DNA of 34,290 nt. Origin: a virus. The notes beneath the pieces are model-generated. The model was not told where the DNA came from and did not search any database. It worked only from the letters and a program-made list of their open reading frames with translations. Of the stretch, positions 13,101 through 20,809 are shown piece after piece (the stretch's first letter is position 1; each line of letters starts with the position of its first letter). The translations under genes were made by a program, and so were the position numbers. The stretch is taken from the IMG/VR virus record IMGVR_UViG_3300045922_000607, positions 1 through 34,290 of that record. The stretch is one strand, 5' to 3'.

Positions 13101-16100
13101 ATGGGAGTAGCCAATAAGGAACTCCGTGATCGAATCGTTGCTCACCTTGTAGACACCCGTTTCTTTGAGGAAGAAGCCGATATCTATCTAGCCAGAGGGA
13201 TTAGTCGCCACAAAGAGCGGCTAGTCAAGCTTCTTGCTCAGGATCTCAAGGCTGACATCAAGCCCGAGGTCCGTCGAGCCGTTGCTGAACTTCACTCTAT
13301 TGGTAGGAATGCCGTTGAAGATTACGTAGGGGCAGAGGCAGATTTTCAGTCTAATAACTTAGCCAGAACAGTAGGGAGTTTTTACGACGTCAAACGCCCT
13401 TCTAAGGCTGACTTGACAAAACGGGTTTTATCAGCGCCAGTTCAGAATGCCTCGAACTTTTTAAAAGCTTTTGAGGCTATTGGCGAAAATGAAATTCTTC
13501 GCGTTCAAGACGTTATCAAGCGAGGCCTCCTTAACGGTACTGCTAAGAAGCAGCTACTAGAGGACGTGATTAAAACGACAGGAATCACTCAGACTCAGGC
13601 CGAGACTCTTCTTAGAACTACCATTACTCAAACCCAGGTTCTTGTGACCGACGAAGTAGTAGAACAGAATCGTAAGATCATAAAGGGTTACGAGTTTACT
13701 GCAGTGCTAGACAACAGGACTTCTTCTCTTTGTGGACGACTAGATGGCAAGGTCTTTCCTCTGGATGATAAACGCTACTTACCGCCGCTACATTGGAACT
13801 GTCGGTCTAGCTTGATTCCTGTTCTAAAGTCTAAAAAGGAACTTCTTGAAGAAGGCTACGACGGCGAGGTAGACCTAGAGGAGCTAGAGCAGCTAGATCC
13901 AGAGTACTTAGACGGAGAACCGCCGATTCGGGAAACCTACGAGCAGTGGTTGCTAAACCAGCCTATAGAAACCAAGTTACGACTGCTAGGCAGTGAAGAA
14001 GCCGTAGCGCTGTTTGAAGCCGGTTCGGCTCCACTCAGTTCTTTTGTGACTCCTAGAGGAAAAGCTTTCTCTATCGGAGTACTTCGCAAACTAGACAATT
14101 TTCGCACTATACTGTTTCCGGTCTTTAGTCGGCCTAACCTACCTGAGGTTTCTGTATCGGTCACTAAGCCCTACGATCTTATCAGGTCTTCCGCTGCTCA
14201 AGAGCAACTACGTTTGTTGTTGATAAACGACTCTCTAGACACGCGCCAGAGTTTATCGCTGATAGACTACCGTGGTACAACGCTTGCTGGTAAGCGGTCA
14301 GTGCGAGAACGAGCTAATAACGTCTTTGACGAACGCAATGTTTCTTTCGACCCCTTCACAGGAGAAGCTAGAAGCACTCTTTACTATGATCCTGATTTTC
14401 AGGTTTATCAAGAACGGTTAGACTTTTTAGAGGCTTCTAAGCTACTAACCAGTGAACAAAAAGCTTTTATCAAGCAGTTTTCAGAATCACTAGAAGAACA
14501 ACTTTCAGTAAATCAGCAGACAGCCGTAGTAGAATCCTTGCGAGTAACCTTTGAACGATACAACAAGAAAAAAGAACCCTGGGATAACTTTGCTAACGTA
14601 CTCAGAGCTGAGAACAACTACGCTGTCACTAACGTGTCTAGGATTCTAGACCGACGGTCTAGGGCTCGGTCAAACCTTTTTGGAAGCTACAGTTCTGATC
14701 CCGACGTTGCTCAGGTTCAGATTGCTGGACGTTGGAGAACGTTTGATGATCTTTCTGAAGACTTGCTTAAGAATCAAAACTATATAGACAACTGGCGTAA
14801 GAACTACGGTGAAGCCTTAGCGGCTAAGTTGATTCTGACCGGACGAGTGCCGTTGCGTACTATACTGTTTGAACCGTTTAAAAAGCCTGAAAATTGGAGT
14901 AAAAAACTTGATAATTTTCTTAAAAAGAATAACACTATTTACAAGTGGATTCGAGAGATTAATAATTCAAAAGACCTTAGATTCTGGGAACCCTCCCGGT
15001 GGATTCAAGATGGAAAAGAGCAGATTCGTAAAATCTTAGACTACGAGGTTGACATACTAACTTCCGCTGAAGAGTATGCAAAAAATCTTTTAGACCAACC
15101 GCTTAAGTACGGGGCTCAAGGCTTGGTTACAAACCCGAAAGCCATAAACTTGATTACTAATGTTATCAAAACTGTAGCTGACGGCAAAACTACTGACTAC
15201 GACGCTCTAGCTATCAACATCGGGAAGTATTTTCACAAAAATTGGTATCCAGAGTACTTTCCTGGACTTCGAAAGCCAACCTTAGAAGAACTTCATTCTG
15301 ACGGCTCTAGGCTCTTAGAGGCTTTTCGAGCCAACGGGTTGCTTAAGGTTCAGTCTCGTGGTGTAACTCGGCGGTCTGTAATAGATTTAGACACCGGGCG
15401 TCCCTCTGGTGCCTTTAAGGATACTGTCTCTAGAGAGGTCATTATATTAGATCCTGAGATGCTAAAGCTGCAGACAGCAATTCGAGAAGTGAACATTGCT
15501 CAGCGTATTGGTATTGTAAGAGACCGAGACAGACTTTACGTTAGACCAGGCGCAAAGGTTTACTTCGATGCTCGGGGTAAGAAGACCGGTAAGTCTATTA
15601 TCACTCAGTCCGCTGCTGCTGACTTTGATGAAGATCAAATTGATCGTGATTTTGCTAACATGCTTAATCACACAATGAACGTCAAATACGAAGTCGATTC
15701 TGACTTTGCTGACTTCATGGATAACTTAGTCCGCTTTAGAGATCCTCGGGGTGAAACTAAGAAGTACGACGAGTTGAACTCCTTTCGTCACTTAATTCTA
15801 GAGCGTGGTGACGAAGGGTTTGGTATGATGCAGACTATAAAGTGGCATCGTCAGCGGGGTAAACCCTTTAGCGTACTTGCCCGAATTGACGCTCGGGGCC
15901 GTGTTTACTACGAAGGCTACTTGACCCCTACTGGTGGAGAAGTTGCAAGACCCTTTTTAAACTCTTCAAAGGCTTTACCAATGAACGCCTCTTCTCTGAA
16001 AGAGCTCAAGATTCAAATAGGAGCCTCCCTAGGACCAGCAACAGAAGCCTTAACAACAGACGGTAGACTAGCTATCTTTGAAAGAAACAAGAAAGCTTTG

Positions 16101-17534
16101 ATAGAGTTAGGTGAAACGATACTCAGTCCTACTCAACGAGATCGCCGACTTCGGTTTTTCTTAGAGCATCCTATAGTAAGGTCTTTAGATGGAGAGGAAG
16201 TACCAAAGTTAGCTCGGATGGCTCTAGAGCTTGCTAGATTGAACCGTCATAGTGGAGGTAACATCGACGACTTAGAAAAGGTTAAAACCTTTAAAACTAA
16301 GCTTATGATGGAGAATGATGCCTCGGCTTCAGGAGCTCAGATCATAGCCTTAGCCACTAGAGACCGTACTTTAGCTCTAGCCTCTAACGTACTACCTACA
16401 ACTAAAAAGAACCGGCTCTACGACACCATCGCTATGGACACGATGGCTGATCCGGCGTTTCATTCTTTAGAGGCCTTCAAAGACCTTGGGTTGACTTGGG
16501 AAGAACTTGCCAAGGGAGCTAAACAAGCTAACATGGTAGCTTTTTACGGTGCAGGAGCCACAGGACAGGCCAGCGCTGTTGAAGCTAAACTAGCTTCGGT
16601 TCTTTCGAAAAAAGGCATTCAGGTCATTACACGTCCAGAGGTGTTAGCCTTTAACAAAGAGCTAGACAAAGCTATCAAGCTAGCTAAGAAGCTAGACGCA
16701 GAAAATACAGTACAAGACCTGTCGACGTTAAAGAAGGAGGTAGGGAAGATACTCAGCAACCGAGAGGTTGATATTGCAGATCGTATTCTCCAGTATGCAG
16801 AGGAAGTTCACCCTAAGTCAGCGGATTTCATCCGTAGACTGACTAATCAGCGGTCTGGACTAGTAACAGCAAAAGACTTCCGTGCCTTAGCCTCTATCAT
16901 GTCTAAACACTTAGAGTCTCGAGCTCCTATTACTGGGGAGTACATGAAGTTCTGGAAAGAGGCTGCAGACCGCTTTGTTCGAGAAACTGGAAAAGTAGAC
17001 CTACCCTTTCGTACTTTTGACAGGAAGAAACTAACTCTGAAGTTCAGACCTAAGGAGCAGTTTGAAGTCCGATTCAGAGACCCCCAGTCAGGCCGCTACG
17101 TTCGTAACATTTATCAGTCTACTGAGACCGATGGAAAGCTGAAGGGCAAGGTGTCTATTGGTTGGGCTCGAACAGGTTTTGGAGTGTCAATGAACCATGG
17201 TAACGACGCCACTATAGTTCGCCAGTTTCATCTCTGGGGTAGAGAGAATTCTATAGACACTGCTACCATTCACGACGCTTTCTTTACTCACATCACTCAG
17301 GCTGAAAAATCTAAAGAAGCACTTAGGAAAATCTATGCTGAGGCCTTAAACGGTGATGTAGTAAAAGAAACTTTAAAGGAGTTTCGTAGGTCCGGGCTTT
17401 CTTACGATAGCTATCAAGAGCTGCTTAATCGAGCTGTAGAACGGGGCCTCGTTGATAATCCTGACGGTATTCGAAAAGAAGAAGTGCTCAGGCCTTTAAG
17501 ACCAGGAGAAGACCTCTACGGTATCGGACCTTAA
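13101..17534 (+). CDS. MuF head protein fused to a single-subunit (T7/N4-like) RNA polymerase
   Basis: The protein has 1477 residues. The N-terminal MuF domain (about 100-245) has VLDNRTSSLCGRLDGKVF (202-219) and LPPLHWNCRS (227-236), the signature of Mu gpF/SPP1 gp7 head proteins bound at the portal. About 450 unrecognised residues follow. The C-terminal half (about 850-1460) is a single-subunit RNA polymerase. It has DARGRVYYEGYLTPTGGEVA (DxxGR, D930-R934; T7 D421-R425). Motif A is ENDASASGAQ with D1073 (T7 D537). Motif B is K1141...Y1149-G1150, with the same K-to-Y spacing of 8 as T7 K631-Y639. Motif C is TIHDAFFTH with H1391 and D1392 (T7 H811/D812). The T7 Arg627 position is Ala1137 here, with Lys next to it. 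A role as a packaged, ejected polymerase is inference. Confidence 0.88.
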   Translation: MGVANKELRDRIVAHLVDTRFFEEEADIYLARGISRHKERLVKLLAQDLKADIKPEVRRAVAELHSIGRNAVEDYVGAEADFQSNNLARTVGSFYDVKRPSKADLTKRVLSAPVQNASNFLKAFEAIGENEILRVQDVIKRGLLNGTAKKQLLEDVIKTTGITQTQAETLLRTTITQTQVLVTDEVVEQNRKIIKGYEFTAVLDNRTSSLCGRLDGKVFPLDDKRYLPPLHWNCRSSLIPVLKSKKELLEEGYDGEVDLEELEQLDPEYLDGEPPIRETYEQWLLNQPIETKLRLLGSEEAVALFEAGSAPLSSFVTPRGKAFSIGVLRKLDNFRTILFPVFSRPNLPEVSVSVTKPYDLIRSSAAQEQLRLLLINDSLDTRQSLSLIDYRGTTLAGKRSVRERANNVFDERNVSFDPFTGEARSTLYYDPDFQVYQERLDFLEASKLLTSEQKAFIKQFSESLEEQLSVNQQTAVVESLRVTFERYNKKKEPWDNFANVLRAENNYAVTNVSRILDRRSRARSNLFGSYSSDPDVAQVQIAGRWRTFDDLSEDLLKNQNYIDNWRKNYGEALAAKLILTGRVPLRTILFEPFKKPENWSKKLDNFLKKNNTIYKWIREINNSKDLRFWEPSRWIQDGKEQIRKILDYEVDILTSAEEYAKNLLDQPLKYGAQGLVTNPKAINLITNVIKTVADGKTTDYDALAINIGKYFHKNWYPEYFPGLRKPTLEELHSDGSRLLEAFRANGLLKVQSRGVTRRSVIDLDTGRPSGAFKDTVSREVIILDPEMLKLQTAIREVNIAQRIGIVRDRDRLYVRPGAKVYFDARGKKTGKSIITQSAAADFDEDQIDRDFANMLNHTMNVKYEVDSDFADFMDNLVRFRDPRGETKKYDELNSFRHLILERGDEGFGMMQTIKWHRQRGKPFSVLARIDARGRVYYEGYLTPTGGEVARPFLNSSKALPMNASSLKELKIQIGASLGPATEALTTDGRLAIFERNKKALIELGETILSPTQRDRRLRFFLEHPIVRSLDGEEVPKLARMALELARLNRHSGGNIDDLEKVKTFKTKLMMENDASASGAQIIALATRDRTLALASNVLPTTKKNRLYDTIAMDTMADPAFHSLEAFKDLGLTWEELAKGAKQANMVAFYGAGATGQASAVEAKLASVLSKKGIQVITRPEVLAFNKELDKAIKLAKKLDAENTVQDLSTLKKEVGKILSNREVDIADRILQYAEEVHPKSADFIRRLTNQRSGLVTAKDFRALASIMSKHLESRAPITGEYMKFWKEAADRFVRETGKVDLPFRTFDRKKLTLKFRPKEQFEVRFRDPQSGRYVRNIYQSTETDGKLKGKVSIGWARTGFGVSMNHGNDATIVRQFHLWGRENSIDTATIHDAFFTHITQAEKSKEALRKIYAEALNGDVVKETLKEFRRSGLSYDSYQELLNRAVERGLVDNPDGIRKEEVLRPLRPGEDLYGIGP
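16717..16736 (+). promoter_or_regulatory. Recurrent 20-bp element inside the polymerase coding sequence
   Basis: acctgtcgacgttaaagaag is identical over 20 bases to the core of the elements at 8597 and 8722. Here it is read as codons for DLSTLKKE within the polymerase gene, in the rightward direction, about 1.7 kb upstream of the scaffold and capsid genes. A 20-base exact match in unrelated coding context is very unlikely by chance. Confidence 0.5.
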
Positions 17535-17568
17535 GCTTAGATAGAAAATCAAAAAAAAAAAAAAAGAG

Positions 17569-17586
17569 AGAGGCCCGTAGGCCTCT
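17569..17586 (-). terminator. Intrinsic terminator of moron gene 1
   Basis: A 7-bp stem agaggcc / ggcctct encloses a 4-base loop, read on the minus strand as UACG closed by C-G (an ultra-stable UNCG tetraloop). It is followed on the minus strand by a long T-run (plus-strand A-run 17551-17565). It is nearly identical to the terminator at 17947. Confidence 0.8.
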
Positions 17587-17596
17587 ACTTTTCTAG

Positions 17597-17794
17597 TTAT
17601 TCGAAATACAACTCCTTCTCGGGTTCCAGCTCGAACTGGGACTCATCGTGATCAGGCAACTCGCAAGCCGTTACCGCAAAGCTCTCATGGTTTTTGAATA
17701 GAGACTGTGCAACCTTGAGAGCTTTTTCGATACCTTCATCTTCGATGAAGATCACGGGTTTACCCTTAGTGGGTTGTATGCAGTAGCTCTTCAT
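17597..17794 (-). CDS. Moron-like 65-residue acidic protein
   Basis: The ATG at 17792-17794 follows AGAAGGA by 7 bp. The product starts MKSYCIQPTKGKPVIFIEDE, has a helix-forming middle (GIEKALKVAQSLFKNHESF) and a very acidic tail. No family is recognised; the shape suggests a small alpha/beta fold. It is transcribed against the structural operon with its own promoter, start-site palindrome and terminator, the definition of a moron unit. Morons often alter host behaviour during infection or lysogeny (known), but nothing in this sequence tells which function applies. Confidence 0.65.
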   Translation of the reverse strand: MKSYCIQPTKGKPVIFIEDEGIEKALKVAQSLFKNHESFAVTACELPDHDESQFELEPEKELYFE

Positions 17795-17812
17795 TATTGC
17801 TTCCTTCTCTCA

Positions 17813-17862
17813 TGGAAGAACCATTTCTTCCATTATAGATACATAGTTTTTCTAATTCTCAA
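17813..17862 (-). promoter_or_regulatory. Promoter P1 with operator-like palindrome
   Basis: On the minus strand TTGAGA (plus 17857-17862), a 19-bp spacer and TATAAT (17832-17837) are followed at once by the perfect palindrome GGAAGAA-n4-TTCTTCC (17814-17831), which would cover the start site. A 41-bp block (17813-17853) is identical to 18256-18296. The position suggests a repressor operator. Confidence 0.65.
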
Positions 17863-17946
17863 GGTCTGTCTTTTACTTTTCTTTTTATTGAAGTTTTAGT
17901 CTACTCTAGCTTTAGACTTAGACTTAAGTCTGAAAAAAAAAAATTA

Positions 17947-17968
17947 AAAGAGGCCCGTAGGCCTCTTT
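17947..17968 (-). terminator. Intrinsic terminator of moron gene 2
   Basis: A 9-bp stem aaagaggcc / ggcctcttt has the same UACG loop as the terminator at 17569. A T-run follows on the minus strand (plus A-run 17933-17943). It serves the 18008-18238 gene. Confidence 0.8.
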
Positions 17969-18007
17969 CCTTTCTCTTTTTAGCAGGCTGTTAACTTGCC
18001 TAGAACG

Positions 18008-18238
18008 TCACTTAGAACCGTTCCAGAGTCGGTAGAACCGAATTCCAGCCATGACTCCCAAGAAGAGGGAGATCATGTAGACGGCGTTTAAACCGACTAA
18101 CATCGACATAGGACTCATGGAGCCTCCGGCCAGCTTCATGAGCTCCAGGACGAGGAGGAACGACAGGGACAAGACTGAAGTAGCGAAGAACGCCACTCCG
18201 CCCGCGAGGGCAATAGTAAACAGCCAGCGGTCATTCAT
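18008..18238 (-). CDS. Moron-like small membrane protein (76 residues, two helices)
   Basis: I choose the ATG at 18236-18238 because GGAGG lies 5 bp upstream; longer frames run through the promoter. Two hydrophobic segments, WLFTIALAGGVAFFATSVLS with its continuation (about 5-33) and MLVGLNAVYMISLFLGVMAG (about 46-65), are joined by a Gly/Ser/Met loop. The C-terminus (RFYRLWNGSK) is basic. Size and topology fit a small two-helix inner-membrane protein. A holin or superinfection-exclusion role is possible but unproven. It shares promoter, palindrome and terminator design with the neighbouring 65-residue gene, so both were probably acquired or copied as expression cassettes. Confidence 0.65.
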   Translation of the reverse strand: MNDRWLFTIALAGGVAFFATSVLSLSFLLVLELMKLAGGSMSPMSMLVGLNAVYMISLFLGVMAGIRFYRLWNGSK

Positions 18239-18255
18239 AGCAGCCTCCATGGCTT

Positions 18256-18305
18256 TGGAAGAACCATTTCTTCCATTATAGATACATAGTTTTTCTCGCT
18301 TTCTA
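18256..18305 (-). promoter_or_regulatory. Promoter P2 with operator-like palindrome
   Basis: TATAAT (plus 18275-18280) abuts the palindrome GGAAGAA-n4-TTCTTCC (18257-18274). The 41-bp block 18256-18296 is identical to 17813-17853. The -35 candidate TAGAAA at 19 bp is weaker than in P1. Confidence 0.6.
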
Positions 18306-18355
18306 AAGCCTAGTTTTTTCTTATTTTCTTTTTCTGGTGAGGTTGTACCTTTACC

Positions 18356-18361
18356 TATAAT
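18356..18361 (+). promoter_or_regulatory. Possible -10 box upstream of the scaffold gene
   Basis: TATAAT lies 34 bp before the scaffold ATG on the plus strand. No convincing -35 is present at 16-19 bp, so this may only be chance in A+T-rich DNA. Confidence 0.25.
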
Positions 18362-18394
18362 CAACAAAGAGCTGTGCTCGAAAGGATCTACACA

Positions 18395-19078
18395 ATGTCT
18401 AATGAAACCACAGACGAAGACCGGTTCTCTGACAAGAACAGCAACGGCGGTGCCAGTGCCTATTCTAGTGTTGAGGACAAAGACTTCGATGCTATTGTCG
18501 CTGCGCGAGTTGCTGAAGAGCTTGCTAAAGAAAAAGCAGCCTTTAAGGCCAAGCAAGATGCTCTCGACTCTCGCTTGAAAGAGGAAACCCGTAAGCGGGT
18601 AGAGCTCGAAGAAAAGCTCCGCAAAGAGCAACTAGAGACTCTAGAAAAGGAAGGCAAGCACAAAGAAGTTCTTGAACTAAAGCTTGCAGAAGTAACCGAA
18701 CGACTTCGAATCGCCGAAGAGCGCAACCTAGAGTACACTCGTAACGCCCAAGTTTCTGCGTTAATCGCCGACTTCGACTTTAGAACCCCTCGCGCTAAAG
18801 AAATTGCTACTCGTATGATCATCGACGAGCTAGTAGCAGGCGAGGATGGTGTTTGGACACATCGTTCTGGTGCTCCGCTTAAGGATTTTGTGACAAAGTT
18901 TCAGTCAGACGAAGAGAACTCTTTCCTCTTTAAGCCTAAGGACAATTCTGGTAGCGGTGCAGACACCCCTGCCTCAGGAAGTCCTAGGACTAAACCGCTT
19001 AAAAAGCTCTCAGAGATGACCAGCTTAGAAGCCTTTGAAGCTGCTAAGCGTGGTCTGCTTCCTAACCAGAGAAGGTAA
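18395..19078 (+). CDS. Capsid scaffolding protein
   Basis: I choose the ATG at 18395 because AAAGGA lies 8 bp upstream; an in-frame GTG at 18374 lacks a site. The 227-residue product is highly charged. It has an acidic, disordered N-terminus (SNETTDEDRF), a long coiled coil (about 30-115, with EELAKEKAAFKAKQDALDSR), a compact segment and a low-complexity, basic C-terminus (GSPRTKPLKKLSE). This architecture, directly before the major capsid gene, is typical of scaffolds that guide procapsid assembly and are then lost. No protease triad is apparent. Confidence 0.78.
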   Translation: MSNETTDEDRFSDKNSNGGASAYSSVEDKDFDAIVAARVAEELAKEKAAFKAKQDALDSRLKEETRKRVELEEKLRKEQLETLEKEGKHKEVLELKLAEVTERLRIAEERNLEYTRNAQVSALIADFDFRTPRAKEIATRMIIDELVAGEDGVWTHRSGAPLKDFVTKFQSDEENSFLFKPKDNSGSGADTPASGSPRTKPLKKLSEMTSLEAFEAAKRGLLPNQRR

Positions 19079-19084
19079 CAAACT

Positions 19085-20197
19085 ATGCCTGTTTCTCCTG
19101 TAATTACTACCGTAGACTTTCAGATTCTTGATACCGCAATCTCAGCCTACGCTGATGAGGCCTACACCTCGGCTCGAAAGCTGAACGACACCGGTATCGT
19201 CGGTACTGACAACCAGATTGACGCCTCAGGCGAAGGCTACGCGGGTCAGTTTCGGTGGTTTAAGACCATGAACCCCGTTATCAACACTCCTGACCTTGAC
19301 GATGCTACTCCCGGAACCTTTACCGGTGTTGCAACTGATGTTGCTAGCTTTATCAAAGCTGTTCGTTCCTACGGCGCTTCTCAAGTCAACCTCCAGTCGC
19401 TTATTACCCGAGCAGACGGCCTAGCTAAGGTAGCTCGAGACTTTGTTGAGCACCGTGCTCAAGAAGAGTCAGACGCCATCTTGGCTGTTCTAAAGGGAGT
19501 TGCAGCGGCTGAAGCGGCTCGAGCCTCAACCTCGGGTATTTTAAACTTCGACACTGACCCTGATTCTGCTGGGGTTGGCTTCCTAGTTGACATCAACGCT
19601 AACAGCGAGTTTGGTGCTGCTGCTACTTCAGCAGCTACCACCCGAAAGCTTTTTGACGCTTCGGCCTCAGGTGCTGCTCGGGGTGAACGACTGTTCCGAG
19701 CCATCGGAATGGCCTGGAAGGATCTCGAAGCGCCTTACTACTACATGATCACTTCGCCTTCTGACTACGCTGAACTACGTGCCGCAAACCTTATCGACGA
19801 CACTACAGTCACCGAGGGTAACCTTGAATTCCAGACTATCTTCAACGGCAAGTTCCGTCTGATTCTGACTCGTCTCAACACTGGCTCTCTAGCTAGCTCA
19901 AGTAACGTTAACAACTACTCTACTAAGACAACCTTCGTGATTCGCCCTGGTACGTTGGCTTGGCAAGGACTAAACATTGACATGCCTGTTGAGACTGACC
20001 GCGATCCTCGTTCCTTTAAAGGCTCGGGCTCTTCGCAGATTTGGTACCGCTGGGGTTACGTTGTTCATCCTCGTGGTTACGACTGGAGCGGTCCGGTCAA
20101 CGGCTTTGCTACCCACTCGCTTTACGGCACTGCATCCTCGTGGACTCGAAAGATGAAGGCGCTGAATCTTGGTATTTTGCCTATTCTTCATGGTTAA
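19085..20197 (+). CDS. Major capsid protein (likely HK97 fold)
   Basis: The protein has 370 residues. The assignment rests on position after the scaffold gene, length, a codon usage richer in C-ending codons than its neighbours (as in highly expressed genes), and composition. It starts MPVSPVITTVDFQILDTAIS, has Ala/Asp-rich helical regions (VARDFVEHRAQEESDAILAV) and a C-terminal beta-rich domain (KTTFVIRPGTLAWQGLNIDM, HPRGYDWSG). The motif WYRWGYVVHPRGYDWSG near the end resembles Mu-type and DUF2184-like coat proteins, which place the same kind of 'HPxGY' text there. AGAAGG precedes the ATG. It forms the icosahedral shell. Confidence 0.78.
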   Translation: MPVSPVITTVDFQILDTAISAYADEAYTSARKLNDTGIVGTDNQIDASGEGYAGQFRWFKTMNPVINTPDLDDATPGTFTGVATDVASFIKAVRSYGASQVNLQSLITRADGLAKVARDFVEHRAQEESDAILAVLKGVAAAEAARASTSGILNFDTDPDSAGVGFLVDINANSEFGAAATSAATTRKLFDASASGAARGERLFRAIGMAWKDLEAPYYYMITSPSDYAELRAANLIDDTTVTEGNLEFQTIFNGKFRLILTRLNTGSLASSSNVNNYSTKTTFVIRPGTLAWQGLNIDMPVETDRDPRSFKGSGSSQIWYRWGYVVHPRGYDWSGPVNGFATHSLYGTASSWTRKMKALNLGILPILHG

Positions 20198-20226
20198 TTC
20201 TTAATTATACTTGTTTAATGCCGAGA

Positions 20227-20252
20227 ACCGTGGTGAAAACTCTCATCACGGT
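20227..20252 (+). terminator. Terminator/attenuator after the capsid gene
   Basis: Arms accgtggtga and tcatcacggt (one G-T pair) enclose aaactc, 30 bp past the capsid stop. Only a short T-run follows (ctttag), so it likely reduces rather than ends transcription, favouring capsid over downstream genes. Confidence 0.6.
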
Positions 20253-20308
20253 CTTTAGAACAGACTCCGGATAAACTTTATCTCATAGGCAGCCTAAGGA
20301 TTCAAAGA

Positions 20309-20809
20309 ATGCCCCTAGTTCCCGCTGAAAACACTTATGCTACCTTAGAACAGGCCGACGCCTACTTTTCGCTCAGAGTAGGTGCAGAAGGCTGGGGCGC
20401 TCTCTCTGTTTTTGCTAAAGAAGCTTTACTTGCTACATCTACTATCATAGTAGATGAGAGAGAATGGATAGGACAAGTTGCTAATGATGAGCAATCCCTT
20501 TCCTGGCCTCGTAAAAACGCTTGTTACTACGATCCTAAACGAGGCAAAACTATAGTACTGTCTGATACTGAGATTCCTGACCGTGTAGTCAAGGCTACCC
20601 TAGAGCAAGCACTTCATTTGCTGATCAACGATAACCCCGAGGTTTATTCTAGAAACAAAAACTACGAAACAATCAAGATAGGGCCAATTGAACTCACTGA
20701 TAATACAGACGAGCGGAGAACTCCTCGTACTCCGTCGGCTCGTCTAGCTGCTTTGTTAGGCCCTCTGACTGTTTTTGGAGGGTCTAACACTTGGTTTGTG
20801 AGAAACTGA
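20309..20809 (+). CDS. Head-tail adaptor (DnaT-like/gp6-type connector)
   Basis: The protein has 166 residues. The pattern ENTYATLEQADAYFSLRVGA, W-x-AL, AKEALLATSTIIVDEREWIG, QSLSWPRKNA, then IPDRVVKATLEQALHLL is what databases label 'DnaT-like ssDNA-binding' in phages. It is regarded as a head-tail connector because it always follows the capsid gene. It should form a ring below the portal. AAGGA lies 8 bp before the ATG. There is no sign that it binds single-stranded DNA here. Confidence 0.72.
   Translation: MPLVPAENTYATLEQADAYFSLRVGAEGWGALSVFAKEALLATSTIIVDEREWIGQVANDEQSLSWPRKNACYYDPKRGKTIVLSDTEIPDRVVKATLEQALHLLINDNPEVYSRNKNYETIKIGPIELTDNTDERRTPRTPSARLAALLGPLTVFGGSNTWFVRN

Noticed and set aside
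13101-17534. MuF polymorphic toxin as the identity of the fusion
   Set aside because: C-terminal toxin domains are usually short and nuclease-, deaminase- or ADP-ribosyltransferase-like; here about 600 residues carry ordered polymerase motifs instead.
20309-20809. Primosomal DnaT-type replication protein
   Set aside because: The similarity label is a database name; position between capsid and tail genes indicates a head-tail connector.
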